Below, one piece after another: positions 28,588-36,835 of a DNA stretch of 64,000 nucleotides. Source of the DNA: Asaccharospora irregularis DSM 2635 (GTDB taxonomy: Bacteria; Bacillota; Clostridia; Peptostreptococcales; Peptostreptococcaceae); assembly GCF_900129815.1 (NCBI RefSeq), contig NZ_FQWX01000001.1, forward strand, positions 62,001 to 126,000. Direction: 5' to 3'. The stretch's first letter is position 1. The number at the start of each line of letters is the position of its first letter. The notes beneath the pieces are model-generated. The model searched no databases and had not been told where the DNA came from. It saw nothing but the letters and a program-made list of their open reading frames with translations. Made by a program: the position numbers and the translations under genes.

Positions 28588-28678
28588 TGGCGGAGAAGGA
28601 GGGATTCGAACCCTCGCACCGGTTACCCAGCCTAATCCCTTAGCAGGGGATCCTCTTGAGCCACTTGAGTACTTCTCC
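28588..28678 (-). tRNA. tRNA-Ser (GCU anticodon)
   Basis: On the minus strand the acceptor stem GGAGAAG/CTTCTCC, discriminator G and an encoded CCA are present. The anticodon loop is CTGCTAA with anticodon GCT (28642-28644), reading AGC/AGU serine codons. The long variable arm and the T-loop GTTCGAATC are typical of tRNA-Ser. It is a single tRNA gene with its own terminator. Confidence 0.96.
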
Positions 28679-28751
28679 GTATTTTTGCTACGTTTTAATT
28701 ATATAACAAAATAAGAATATAGTCAACATTTATTATTTTGTTTTATCTAAG

Positions 28752-28814
28752 AATTAAAAAAGGAGAGTATTTATTTGATCTATTATCATAATAAAGAGTT
28801 CCCCTTTTTTAATT
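28752..28814 (-). terminator. Terminator of the fhs-gcvH operon
   Basis: Arms of about 14 bases (28752-28765 and 28799-28814, one or two mismatches) enclose a long loop. A T run follows on the minus strand. It lies about 55 bases after the gcvH stop. Confidence 0.65.
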
Positions 28815-28867
28815 AATATAAAATCTTTTTTGATTATTATACAATACCGTATTGATTATTTATATTA

Positions 28868-29239
28868 TTATAAACTAGCCTCATAGTCAGTAGCGCTTAA
28901 TAAATCATCTAGTTCACTAACATCTGACATTTTTATTTTTACTATCCAACTTCCATACGGGTCTTCGTTTATAGATTCTGGTGCGTCTTCTAAGTTTTCA
29001 TTTATTTGTACTACTTCTCCAGATATAGGTGATACTAAATCAGATGCAACCTTAGAAGATTCAACTACTCCAAAGTCAGATCCTTTTTCTATTTCATCTT
29101 CAACCTCTGGCATTTCAACAAATAATACTTCCCCTAATTGATCTTGTGCAAAATCTGTTATACCAATAAATGCAAATTCCCCTTCAACTTTTACCCACTC
29201 ATGATCACTAGAGTATTTTAAATTTTCCAAAACCTTCAT
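28868..29239 (-). CDS. gcvH: Glycine cleavage system H protein
   Basis: GcvH is the small lipoyl carrier that shuttles the aminomethyl group between glycine-cleavage enzymes. It has 123 residues. The lipoylation site is Lys63 in GVVESSKVASDL. The downstream GEVVQINENLEDAPESIN matches the family. It is the last gene of the fhs-fchA-folD-lpd-gcvH cluster. No gcvP or gcvT genes are in the window. In acetogens and Clostridioides difficile, gcvH and lpd also sit inside the Wood-Ljungdahl cluster, so the arrangement is a known one. The ATG follows GGGAGGA. Confidence 0.96.
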   Translation of the reverse strand: MKVLENLKYSSDHEWVKVEGEFAFIGITDFAQDQLGEVLFVEMPEVEDEIEKGSDFGVVESSKVASDLVSPISGEVVQINENLEDAPESINEDPYGSWIVKIKMSDVSELDDLLSATDYEASL

Positions 29240-29392
29240 CCTTAATTCCTCCCTTTTATATTTTTATTTAAATTATTATAGTTTTAATTTTATTTTCTTC
29301 ATGCATACATTTTACATCTAAATACCAATTTATTCAATATTAAGAATATTTCTCATAAAATAATTTGTTGCTAATTTATCTATAATTTAACT

Positions 29393-30775
29393 CTATATAT
29401 TTGAAGCAGTGTGAATACATTCACCGTGAACATCATGAAGTGCTTCCATCAGTCCTTCTGATAATGTTGGATGAGCATGTATTACATCCCCTACCTCATC
29501 TACTGTTAATCCTAGGTGAACAGCTAGAGATAGTTCTGTTAATAAATCTGTCGCATGAGGTCCGACAATTGCAGCTCCTATAATTTTATCGTCATTATCT
29601 ACAATAACTTTTATAAACCCTTGGAAATATCCAATAGCCTGAGCTTTTCCAAGTGCTCTAAAATCAAATTGACCTATACTATATTCTACTCCCTCTTCTT
29701 GAAGTTGTTTTTCAGTTTTTCCAACTCCAGCCACCTCTGGTACAGTATACACACATCTTGGAACTGCTGTGTAATCTACTTTTTTGGATTTTCCAAATGC
29801 ATTTTCCGAAGCCACAACCCCCTCTTTAGATGCAACATGAGCTAAAAAAGGAGTGTTTATTAAATCACCAACTGCATATATACCCTCTATATTAGTTTCA
29901 AGATTTTCATTAACCACTATTTTCCCTCTATTCATTTCTATGCCTAGTTCCTCTAATCCACAGTTTGAACTATTAGGTCTTCTTCCAACACATACTAAGG
30001 CGTATTCAGCTATAATTTGCTTGCCATTTGAAAGTGTCGCAACAGCTTTGTTATCAACAATTTCGCAACTTTGTACACCAATACCAGTTATTACTTTTAT
30101 TTTGTCTTTTTTAAATTGTCTAGCTAGCTGTTTAGCTACATCTTTATCTTCATTTATCAATAATTGATCTGCCATTTCTACTATAGTTACATCTGTCCCC
30201 AAACTTCTGAAGAATTGACCTATCTCGCAACCTATTACCCCTCCACCAACTATGAGTATAGATTTGGGTAGCTCTTTTAGCCTTAGAACCTCATCACTAG
30301 TGATTACAACTTTTCCATCATACGGAAAGATTTCAGGTACTACAGGAACGGATCCATTTGCTAGTATTATTTTATCTGCATTGATAATTTCCTTCGTTCC
30401 ATCTTCTTTAGTAACCTCAACAGTATTTTTATCCAATAATTTTCCAAAGCCATTAACTAAGTTAACTCCTCTTTTTTGGAATAAAAATTCTATCCCATTT
30501 ATCAACTGATTGACAATTTTATCTTTCCTCTTCATTATTGCTGTGAAATCTGGTGAAATCTCTCCGTCTACATTTATACCGAAATCTTTTGCCTCTTTTA
30601 GTGACATTAACATAGATGAAGATGCAAGCAATGATTTGGTTGGTATACAACCAAAATTCAAGCAGGTTCCTCCTAATCTCCTTTTTTCTACAACTGTTAC
30701 CTCAGCTCCAAGCATAGCCGCCTTTATAGCTGCCACATAACCTCCAGGTCCGCCTCCAATAATAACTATCTTCAT
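29393..30775 (-). CDS. lpd: Dihydrolipoyl dehydrogenase
   Basis: Lpd re-oxidises dihydrolipoyl groups, here probably that of GcvH, using FAD and NAD+. The protein is 460 residues from the ATG preferred here. An ATG three codons upstream directly abuts GGGGG and is less likely. It has the FAD-binding GGGPGG near the start, the redox disulfide in GGTCLNFGCIPTK (Cys38, Cys43), the NAD-binding GGGVIGCEIGQF and the C-terminal AHPTLSE with the catalytic His. There is no N-terminal lipoyl domain. It lies 57 bases after folD and 153 before gcvH. Confidence 0.95.
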   Translation of the reverse strand: MKIVIIGGGPGGYVAAIKAAMLGAEVTVVEKRRLGGTCLNFGCIPTKSLLASSSMLMSLKEAKDFGINVDGEISPDFTAIMKRKDKIVNQLINGIEFLFQKRGVNLVNGFGKLLDKNTVEVTKEDGTKEIINADKIILANGSVPVVPEIFPYDGKVVITSDEVLRLKELPKSILIVGGGVIGCEIGQFFRSLGTDVTIVEMADQLLINEDKDVAKQLARQFKKDKIKVITGIGVQSCEIVDNKAVATLSNGKQIIAEYALVCVGRRPNSSNCGLEELGIEMNRGKIVVNENLETNIEGIYAVGDLINTPFLAHVASKEGVVASENAFGKSKKVDYTAVPRCVYTVPEVAGVGKTEKQLQEEGVEYSIGQFDFRALGKAQAIGYFQGFIKVIVDNDDKIIGAAIVGPHATDLLTELSLAVHLGLTVDEVGDVIHAHPTLSEGLMEALHDVHGECIHTASNI

Positions 30776-30831
30776 TTTTGTCATCCCCCAAAACCAATAA
30801 TTTTCTCTAAAGCAAATACATAAGTAAAAAA

Positions 30832-31704
30832 CTATCTATTATTTTGTAGTTTACAAGCTTTGACTACATGTTTTGCAAGTATAGATGTAGTAACTGAACC
30901 TACCCCTGCTGGAACCGGAGTTATCATAGATACTTTATCGATTACCCCATCAGTATCAACATCTCCACATAGATTGCCATCTTCCGTAATATTTATACCA
31001 ACATCTACAACTACTGCACCTTCTTTTACAAAATCTGCTGTAGCCATTTTCGCCTTGCCTACTGCTGCTACTAATATATCTGCATCCGATGCTACTTTTG
31101 GTAAATCTATGGTCCTAGAGTGACAAATAGTCACTGTTGCATGTTCTGCTAATAAAAGCATCGCAGCTGGTTTTCCAACTACATTTGACCTACCTAATAC
31201 AGTTACCTTTTTGCCTTTTAATTCAACCTCGTAAAATTTTAATATTTCTAATACTGCTTGTGCTGTACATGGAGGAAATCCACTCTTATCCCCTTCTACA
31301 ACTTTTGCAAAATTTATTGGGTTGAAGCAATCAATGTCTTTTTCAGGACATATTGCATATTTTATAACTTTTTCATCCAATTGTTTCGGAAGAGGTCTAA
31401 AACATAAGACTCCATGTATATTTTTATCATTATTGATCTTTTTAAGAAGATCTATATACTCCTCTTGGGCTATATCCTCGGGTAATTCAAAGACTTCTGT
31501 ATCTATTCCTATATTTTGGCATCTTTTTAGAGCTCCTCTTTCATATGCCAAATCATCCCCTCTTGATCCAGCTCTTACTATTGCCAACTTAGGAGTTATT
31601 CCTTCATTAACTAACTCATCTACTTCTTTTATTAAACTTTCGCTGATTTTATCTGCGACTGGTTTTCCTTTTATTATATTTCCCCTATTAGATGTTAGGT
31701 TCAT
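30832..31704 (-). CDS. folD: Methylene-tetrahydrofolate dehydrogenase FolD, probably without cyclohydrolase activity
   Basis: FolD normally oxidises 5,10-methylene-THF and hydrolyses 5,10-methenyl-THF. This 290-residue protein has the Rossmann site VLGRSNVVGKPAAMLL and PPCTAQAV. The catalytic Lys of the YxxxK motif is replaced: the sequence is YERGALK at 54-60, with Ala58 where E. coli has Lys in YVASK. The cyclohydrolase Gln of VQLPLP is also replaced, by Phe102 in VLCFRPLP. The nearby Asp motif survives as DIDCF (123-127). A dedicated cyclohydrolase, FchA, is encoded 33 bases upstream. The parsimonious reading is a dehydrogenase-only FolD. Confidence 0.9.
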   Translation of the reverse strand: MNLTSNRGNIIKGKPVADKISESLIKEVDELVNEGITPKLAIVRAGSRGDDLAYERGALKRCQNIGIDTEVFELPEDIAQEEYIDLLKKINNDKNIHGVLCFRPLPKQLDEKVIKYAICPEKDIDCFNPINFAKVVEGDKSGFPPCTAQAVLEILKFYEVELKGKKVTVLGRSNVVGKPAAMLLLAEHATVTICHSRTIDLPKVASDADILVAAVGKAKMATADFVKEGAVVVDVGINITEDGNLCGDVDTDGVIDKVSMITPVPAGVGSVTTSILAKHVVKACKLQNNR

Positions 31705-31737
31705 ATCTTATCGCTCCTCTACACAACTTATTTAAAT

Positions 31738-32370
31738 TTATTTTTTAAGAGCTTTTTCTACTTTAGAATAGACTTCATCACAAATTCTAACACCATCTTT
31801 AACTAATTCATCTAATTCTGCTCTAACTTTTTCAACATACTCTTCGTCTTTTATTGAGTTTATATTTATAACTACATTCAGCTCCGCGCTAAGAATAGCT
31901 GCCCTTAGGCATTGTACTCCTACTCCTACATCGCTTATAACAAGTCTTGAACCCTTGTCAACTAAACCTTCATGTAGTTTTATAGCCTTATGACATACTC
32001 TTACTATATTTAGTGGTACTTCACAAGCTACTTTTAAAGCTTTTTCCATTGTCTCTTCTTTTATCTTTTTTTCTTCCTCTGTGTCTTTAGGAAGTCCGTA
32101 AGCCTTAGATAACGGCAAGAAGCATTCTGCATCCTTATCTATCATTTCCAATAATTCTTTTTCTATGTTTCCCGCTTCATCTAATATAACTTTTAAATCT
32201 TCTTCGTACTCTTTGTACTTTTTCTTTCCTATTGTCAAATTACATACCATGCTACCTAGAGCCATACCTATAGAACCGACCAAGGCTGAAACGCCTCCTC
32301 CTCCTGGGACTGGTTCTTTGGATGCTAAACATTCAACAAAATCTACGCAACTTTTTTCTGATATTTTCAT
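31738..32370 (-). CDS. fchA: Methenyl-tetrahydrofolate cyclohydrolase FchA
   Basis: FchA interconverts 10-formyl-THF and 5,10-methenyl-THF. It belongs to the formiminotransferase-cyclodeaminase (FTCD_C) fold. The 210-residue, mostly helical protein has the family start VECLASKEPVPGGGGVSALV and the segment VISDVGVGVQCLRAA. It lies between fhs and folD as in acetogens. Because FolD here lacks cyclohydrolase residues, FchA is probably the only such enzyme of this pathway. The ATG follows GGGAGGA. Confidence 0.94.
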   Translation of the reverse strand: MKISEKSCVDFVECLASKEPVPGGGGVSALVGSIGMALGSMVCNLTIGKKKYKEYEEDLKVILDEAGNIEKELLEMIDKDAECFLPLSKAYGLPKDTEEEKKIKEETMEKALKVACEVPLNIVRVCHKAIKLHEGLVDKGSRLVISDVGVGVQCLRAAILSAELNVVININSIKDEEYVEKVRAELDELVKDGVRICDEVYSKVEKALKK

Positions 32371-32413
32371 AATCTATTCCTCCCAAAACACTAAATGGAT
32401 GTATTTATTATTT

Positions 32414-32451
32414 AAGTAGTAGCAACCAGTACAACCCGGTTGCTACTACTT
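32414..32451 (-). other. Stable intra-operon stem-loop between fhs and fchA
   Basis: A perfect 14-bp stem (32414-32427 with 32438-32451) has a 10-base loop. No T run follows on the minus strand, so it is not a classic terminator. It starts 13 bases after the fhs stop and could protect the fhs message or reduce read-through into fchA. Confidence 0.7.
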
Positions 32452-32463
32452 ATATATAAACTC

Positions 32464-34146
32464 CTAGAATAATCCAGATATTACACCATTTTCATCAACA
32501 TCTATTCTTTCTGCTGATGGAACTTTTGGAAGTCCTGGCATCTTCATTATTTCACCTGTAAGAGCAACTATAAATCCAGCTCCTGCTGAAGCAGTTACTT
32601 GTCTTACAGTTATTCTAAATCCTGTTGGTCTTCCTAGTCTAGTCTGATCGTCAGTTAAAGAATACTGAGTTTTCGCCATACATATTGGCAATTTTGTAAG
32701 TCCTAATTTTTCTATAGTAGCTATTTCTTTTTCTGCTTCTTTAGTGAAGTCAACACCATCTGCACCATATATCTTAGTTACTATAGCATTTATTTTTTCT
32801 TTTATAGATAATTCTTCTTCATAGCAGAATTGTAATTCTTCTTCTTTTTCTTGTTCAGCTAATCTTACTACTTCTTTAGCTAGCTCTAATCCACCTTCTC
32901 CACCTTTTGCCCAAACTTCTGATATGGCAACATTAACTCCTAATTCTTCACATTTTTCTTTTATAAGGTTAAGTTCTGCCTGAGTATCAAGTGGGAATTG
33001 GTTTATAGCAACAACTGCTGGCAATTTAAATACTTGAGTTATGTTTTCCACATGTTTTAATAAGTTTGGAAGGCCTTTTTCTAAAGCCTCTAAGTTTTCT
33101 GTATTTAATTGATCTTTAGGAACTCCTCCGTTGTATTTTAATGCTCTTACAGTTGCTACTATTATAACTGCGTCTGGTCTTAATCCAGACATTCTACATT
33201 TTATATCTAAGAATTTTTCTGCCCCTAAATCCGCTCCAAATCCTGCTTCTGTCACTACATAATCAGCAAAGTGCATAGCCATTTTTGTAGCTATAACAGA
33301 GTTACATCCATGAGCTATGTTTGCAAATGGTCCACCATGAACAAATGCAGGTGTTCCTTCTAAAGTTTGAACTAAGTTTGGTTTTAGAGCATCCTTTAGT
33401 AAAACGGCCATAGCTCCATTTGCCTTTAATTGTTCTGCCGTTACAGCCTCTCCTTGGTAGTTATATGCAACTATTATACGACCTAGTCTAGCTTTCAAAT
33501 CCGCTATATCACTAGCTAAACAAAATGCAGCCATTACTTCAGATGCAACTGTTATATCAAACCCATCCTGTCTAGTTACACCATCAGTCTTTTTCCCCAT
33601 ACCATTTACGATATTTCTTAGTTGCCTATCGTTCATGTCTACACATCTTCTCCAAGTTATCTTCTTAGGGTCTATTCCTAACTGATTTCCTTGGTGAATA
33701 TGGTTATCAAGCATAGCAGCTAAAAGGTTGTTTGCAGCCCCTATAGCATGAAAGTCCCCAGTAAAGTGTAAATTTATATCTTCCATTGGAACAACCTGTG
33801 CATATCCTCCACCAGCAGCTCCACCTTTTATTCCAAATACAGGCCCTAAAGATGGTTCTCTTAATGCAACTAATGAATTTTTCCCTAGTTTACTTAATGC
33901 GTCTGCAACACCAATAGTAGTTGTTGTTTTACCTTCCCCTGCTGGAGTTGGGTTTATAGCTGTAGTAAGTATTAACTTAGGATTTCTGCTAACTCTTTCT
34001 TGCTTAAGCAAATTATAGTCGACTTTAGCTTTATATTTTCCATATAACTCTATATCATCTTCCGTTAAACCTAATTTACCCGCAACTTCTCTTATGTCTT
34101 GAGGTTTAGCCTCTTGAGCTATTTCAATATCTGATTTAAATCCCAT
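32464..34146 (-). CDS. fhs: Formate--tetrahydrofolate ligase
   Basis: Fhs uses ATP to join formate to THF, giving 10-formyl-THF. It is 560 residues from the ATG at 34146, which has GGGAGGAGA at ideal spacing; a TTG six codons upstream overlaps that site and is unlikely. The P-loop-like nucleotide motif PTPAGEGKT is at 66-74. It is the first gene of the C1 cluster. Its formate may come from pyruvate formate-lyase encoded in this window. A copy of the pfl-type palindrome lies about 285 bases upstream, next to a -10 TATAAT. Confidence 0.97.
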   Translation of the reverse strand: MGFKSDIEIAQEAKPQDIREVAGKLGLTEDDIELYGKYKAKVDYNLLKQERVSRNPKLILTTAINPTPAGEGKTTTTIGVADALSKLGKNSLVALREPSLGPVFGIKGGAAGGGYAQVVPMEDINLHFTGDFHAIGAANNLLAAMLDNHIHQGNQLGIDPKKITWRRCVDMNDRQLRNIVNGMGKKTDGVTRQDGFDITVASEVMAAFCLASDIADLKARLGRIIVAYNYQGEAVTAEQLKANGAMAVLLKDALKPNLVQTLEGTPAFVHGGPFANIAHGCNSVIATKMAMHFADYVVTEAGFGADLGAEKFLDIKCRMSGLRPDAVIIVATVRALKYNGGVPKDQLNTENLEALEKGLPNLLKHVENITQVFKLPAVVAINQFPLDTQAELNLIKEKCEELGVNVAISEVWAKGGEGGLELAKEVVRLAEQEKEEELQFCYEEELSIKEKINAIVTKIYGADGVDFTKEAEKEIATIEKLGLTKLPICMAKTQYSLTDDQTRLGRPTGFRITVRQVTASAGAGFIVALTGEIMKMPGLPKVPSAERIDVDENGVISGLF

Positions 34147-34402
34147 CTTTATTTCTCCTCCCAATAATTTATATTTTATTTAAAATACTATGTAAAATTA
34201 ACTTCACTCTATTTGATCTAAATAAAATAAATCTTCCAACTTTACAACTTAAGAGTATTATATCTGTGCGAATTTTTATTCATATGCATAATTTTTTATA
34301 CCTTGAATTAATTTATATAGATTTAGATGCTTTTAAAAGATATTTTTACATGATTTTGAAATAAATTTATTATTAAAAATCATTTTTCTATTTTCACCAC
34401 TA

Positions 34403-34434
34403 ATTATAACTATAAAATTTTTATTTGTATACAG
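34403..34434 (-). promoter_or_regulatory. Candidate fhs promoter with CTGTATACAA element
   Basis: On the minus strand CTGTATACAA (34434-34425) is followed after 16 bases by TATAAT (34408-34403). The layout copies the pflB promoter, where TTGTATACAA covers the -35 area. It would give a leader of about 250 bases before fhs. A closer TATAAT near 34260 is an alternative promoter. Confidence 0.5.
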
Positions 34435-34451
34435 TATTTTTCGTTATATTT

Positions 34452-35363
34452 TTATTTAATATTTCTTGCTATTAGAGCCCCATATGCTATTGAATACAAC
34501 TTAGATTCATGCGAATCTGCCCTAGAAACCAATACTATCGGAGCTTTAGCCCCCATAATTATACCAGCGGATTTTGCATTAGCCATATATGTAAAAGATT
34601 TTCCTATACCATTTCCAACTTCTATAGTAGGAACTAATAAAATATCAGCATCTCCTGAAACATCGCTATTAAATCCTTTTACCTCACTTGCCTTTTTAGA
34701 TACTGCTATATCAAACGCCAATGGTCCCTCAACTATTACCCCTTCTCCAAACGCACCTTCTTCACATTTTTTTGATAGCATGTCAGCATCCACAGTTGCC
34801 TGCATTTTAGGATTTACTTTTTCTTTAGCTGCTAGACAAGCCACCTTTACAGTTTCTAAACCTAAAGATTTTGAAGCTGTTATAGCATTTTTTAATATTT
34901 TTTCTTTTTGAAGATAGTCTGGAGATATATTCATCCCGCCATCAGTAAGCATTAGTAACTTGTGATAACTCTCCATCTCATATATCATAACATGGCTTAG
35001 AAGACTATCAGTTCTTAGACCGTATTCCTTGTTTAAAACTTCCTTCAAAAGAACTGATGTATCTAGTATTCCCTTCATCACAAAGTCAGCTTCTTTGCTA
35101 GATACTAACTTTACTGCTATTTTTGCGCACTCTTCTACCCCACACCCTTCAATAACCCTAATGTTATCTAAGTTAAGTCCTATTTCTTTAGATATCTCGT
35201 TTATTTTATCTAATTCTCCCACAAGTATAGGATCTATAATACCTCTATCAAGTGCACTTTTTATAGATGTTAAGACTTCTTTATCATGTGCTGCTGCTAC
35301 AGAAAGTACCACCCTTTCTCCATCTTTAAGCTCATCTAGAATATCCTCTAACTTTTTTATCAA
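34452..35363 (-). CDS. Phosphate acetyl/butyryltransferase family protein
   Basis: Family members move acyl groups between CoA and phosphate, as in butyrate or acetate formation. The 303-residue protein resembles Ptb more than Pta in length. Features include VVLSVAAAHDKEVL near the start, LTDGGMNISPDYLQKE, and the Gly-rich end TYMANAKSAGIIMGAKAPIV. The start is TTG with GGGGGAAT upstream. No butyrate kinase gene is adjacent, so the acyl group is not settled. It precedes fhs on the same strand with a 305-base gap and probably a separate promoter for fhs. Confidence 0.85.
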   Translation of the reverse strand: MIKKLEDILDELKDGERVVLSVAAAHDKEVLTSIKSALDRGIIDPILVGELDKINEISKEIGLNLDNIRVIEGCGVEECAKIAVKLVSSKEADFVMKGILDTSVLLKEVLNKEYGLRTDSLLSHVMIYEMESYHKLLMLTDGGMNISPDYLQKEKILKNAITASKSLGLETVKVACLAAKEKVNPKMQATVDADMLSKKCEEGAFGEGVIVEGPLAFDIAVSKKASEVKGFNSDVSGDADILLVPTIEVGNGIGKSFTYMANAKSAGIIMGAKAPIVLVSRADSHESKLYSIAYGALIARNIK

Positions 35364-35487
35364 GAAAATTCCCCCTCTATATTAAAATACCTTTTCTCTT
35401 ACATAATATCATATTTAATATATCTTGATATATTATATTAATACTACATTTTAACAGAATTTTCAAACTATTTTTAAAAGTTAAAAA

Positions 35488-35515
35488 AAAGATTTTTATA
35501 ATCATAAAAATCTTT
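35488..35515 (-). terminator. Small terminator-like hairpin upstream of the phosphotransacylase gene
   Basis: A 12-bp AT-rich stem (35488-35499 with 35504-35515) is followed on the minus strand by a run of eight T. With the hairpin at 35635 it gives two terminators in the 320-base gap between the TPR gene and the phosphotransacylase gene. Nothing else was seen in that gap. Confidence 0.6.
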
Positions 35516-35634
35516 ATCATAATTTTAATCAAGAGATATTCATTGTAATTATAAAAATATTAAAATCTAGAAACTTTAAAAGATAATTTTTGAAATATAT
35601 ATTAATGAATATAATTTCCTATGCATTATAAAAA

Positions 35635-35670
35635 GTTACTTACAAAATAATTAATTATCTTGCAAGTAAC
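35635..35670 (-). terminator. Terminator of the radical SAM-TPR operon
   Basis: An 11-bp stem (35635-35645 with 35660-35670, one G-U) is followed on the minus strand by a T run. It begins 14 bases after the TPR gene stop. Confidence 0.75.
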
Positions 35671-35683
35671 CCTTAGTTTATAC

Positions 35684-36826
35684 TTATCTATATTTATTTA
35701 GTTCTTTTAAGCAAATTATTGTAACTTCATCTTGTGGATCTAGTTCATATGCTCTCTCTATATAATAGGTAGCATCATCTATGTTTCCGTTGTTTAAATA
35801 GGCCATTCCTAAATTACATAATATTTCTGGGTCTTCCTTTAATTTTGCTGCACTTTCAAAATACTCTATAGACTTATCCAGATTTAAAGTTGCCGCTTCG
35901 CAAAGACCCAATTCTACAATAGTATCTACCTGACTAGGCTTTAGTATTAATATTTTATTAAAATAATTTTTTGCCTCTTCAAATTCTCTCATATTCTTAT
36001 AGGCTAGTCCAATCATAAACAATAGGTTCCACCAATCAGAATGTTGTTCTTCTAATGGCAGTAACTTCTCTAAACCTTCCTCGCTCTTCCCTTGAAGAAC
36101 TAGAGTATACCCTTGTTCATATTGTACCTTAAAGTCCATCTTTCCTATATTCTCTTGGATTTCTGCTACTAAATCGTCATCTAAACCTAATCTTAGAGAT
36201 TCTTCCCACGTTGCCAATGATTTTATATATTGCCCTTGGTTATAGTAGTGATAACCTAAGTGGTAGTATGCCAAAGCAAAGTTTTCATCTAACTGCGTTA
36301 TAAGTTCTAGCTTGTTTAATGCCTCAACTAAGAATTTGTTCATACTTTCTTCATCAGATCCTTTTTGGTATCCTTGGGCTATTTCTTGGCAAACTATAGC
36401 ATAGTGATACAGTCCGTCTATATCTTCTGGATAAATCGTTATAAGAGCCTTTAAATATATTAAAGACGAAGTATGTTCTCCAATATCAAAATATTTTCTA
36501 GACATATAACCCATATATTCTTTTAAATTTAAGTCAAATTTAGATTGAAATACCTTTAAAAACTTTATGTACTCGCAATTGTTCTTAAATTTACTATCTA
36601 TCCCTATCATATACATCATAGCATCTACTATAGACATCAGACTTATATTTTCCTGGGCTGTCTTTTCCTTTATTCCCTTTACAAGAACCTCGTTTTTTAT
36701 AGGAACATCCAATCCACCTCTAGGAATTTCATATCCATCTATATGAAATTCTCCTCTATCTTTAATGGTTATAAATGCTAGTTCATCTGTTTTTCTAAGT
36801 AAGTATTTTTCTATCTTAAAGTCCAT
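35684..36826 (-). CDS. Tetratricopeptide-repeat protein
   Basis: This 380-residue protein has no signal peptide. From about residue 110 it consists of TPR-like helical repeats, for example LAYYHLGYHYYNQGQYIKSL, LLFMIGLAYKNMREFEEAKN and EILCNLGMAYLNNGNIDDAT. The N-terminal 100 residues are not TPR and were not recognised. It starts 9 bases after the DUF4080 radical SAM gene, so the two are co-transcribed. TPR proteins are usually scaffolds; here it may present a partner to the radical SAM enzyme, but that is inference. Confidence 0.8.
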   Translation of the reverse strand: MDFKIEKYLLRKTDELAFITIKDRGEFHIDGYEIPRGGLDVPIKNEVLVKGIKEKTAQENISLMSIVDAMMYMIGIDSKFKNNCEYIKFLKVFQSKFDLNLKEYMGYMSRKYFDIGEHTSSLIYLKALITIYPEDIDGLYHYAIVCQEIAQGYQKGSDEESMNKFLVEALNKLELITQLDENFALAYYHLGYHYYNQGQYIKSLATWEESLRLGLDDDLVAEIQENIGKMDFKVQYEQGYTLVLQGKSEEGLEKLLPLEEQHSDWWNLLFMIGLAYKNMREFEEAKNYFNKILILKPSQVDTIVELGLCEAATLNLDKSIEYFESAAKLKEDPEILCNLGMAYLNNGNIDDATYYIERAYELDPQDEVTIICLKELNKYR

Positions 36827-36835
36827 TGTTACCTC

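Noticed and set aside
29555-30740. Several plus-strand frames within lpd
   Set aside because: They are antisense shadows of a clear dihydrolipoyl dehydrogenase gene, with no start signals.
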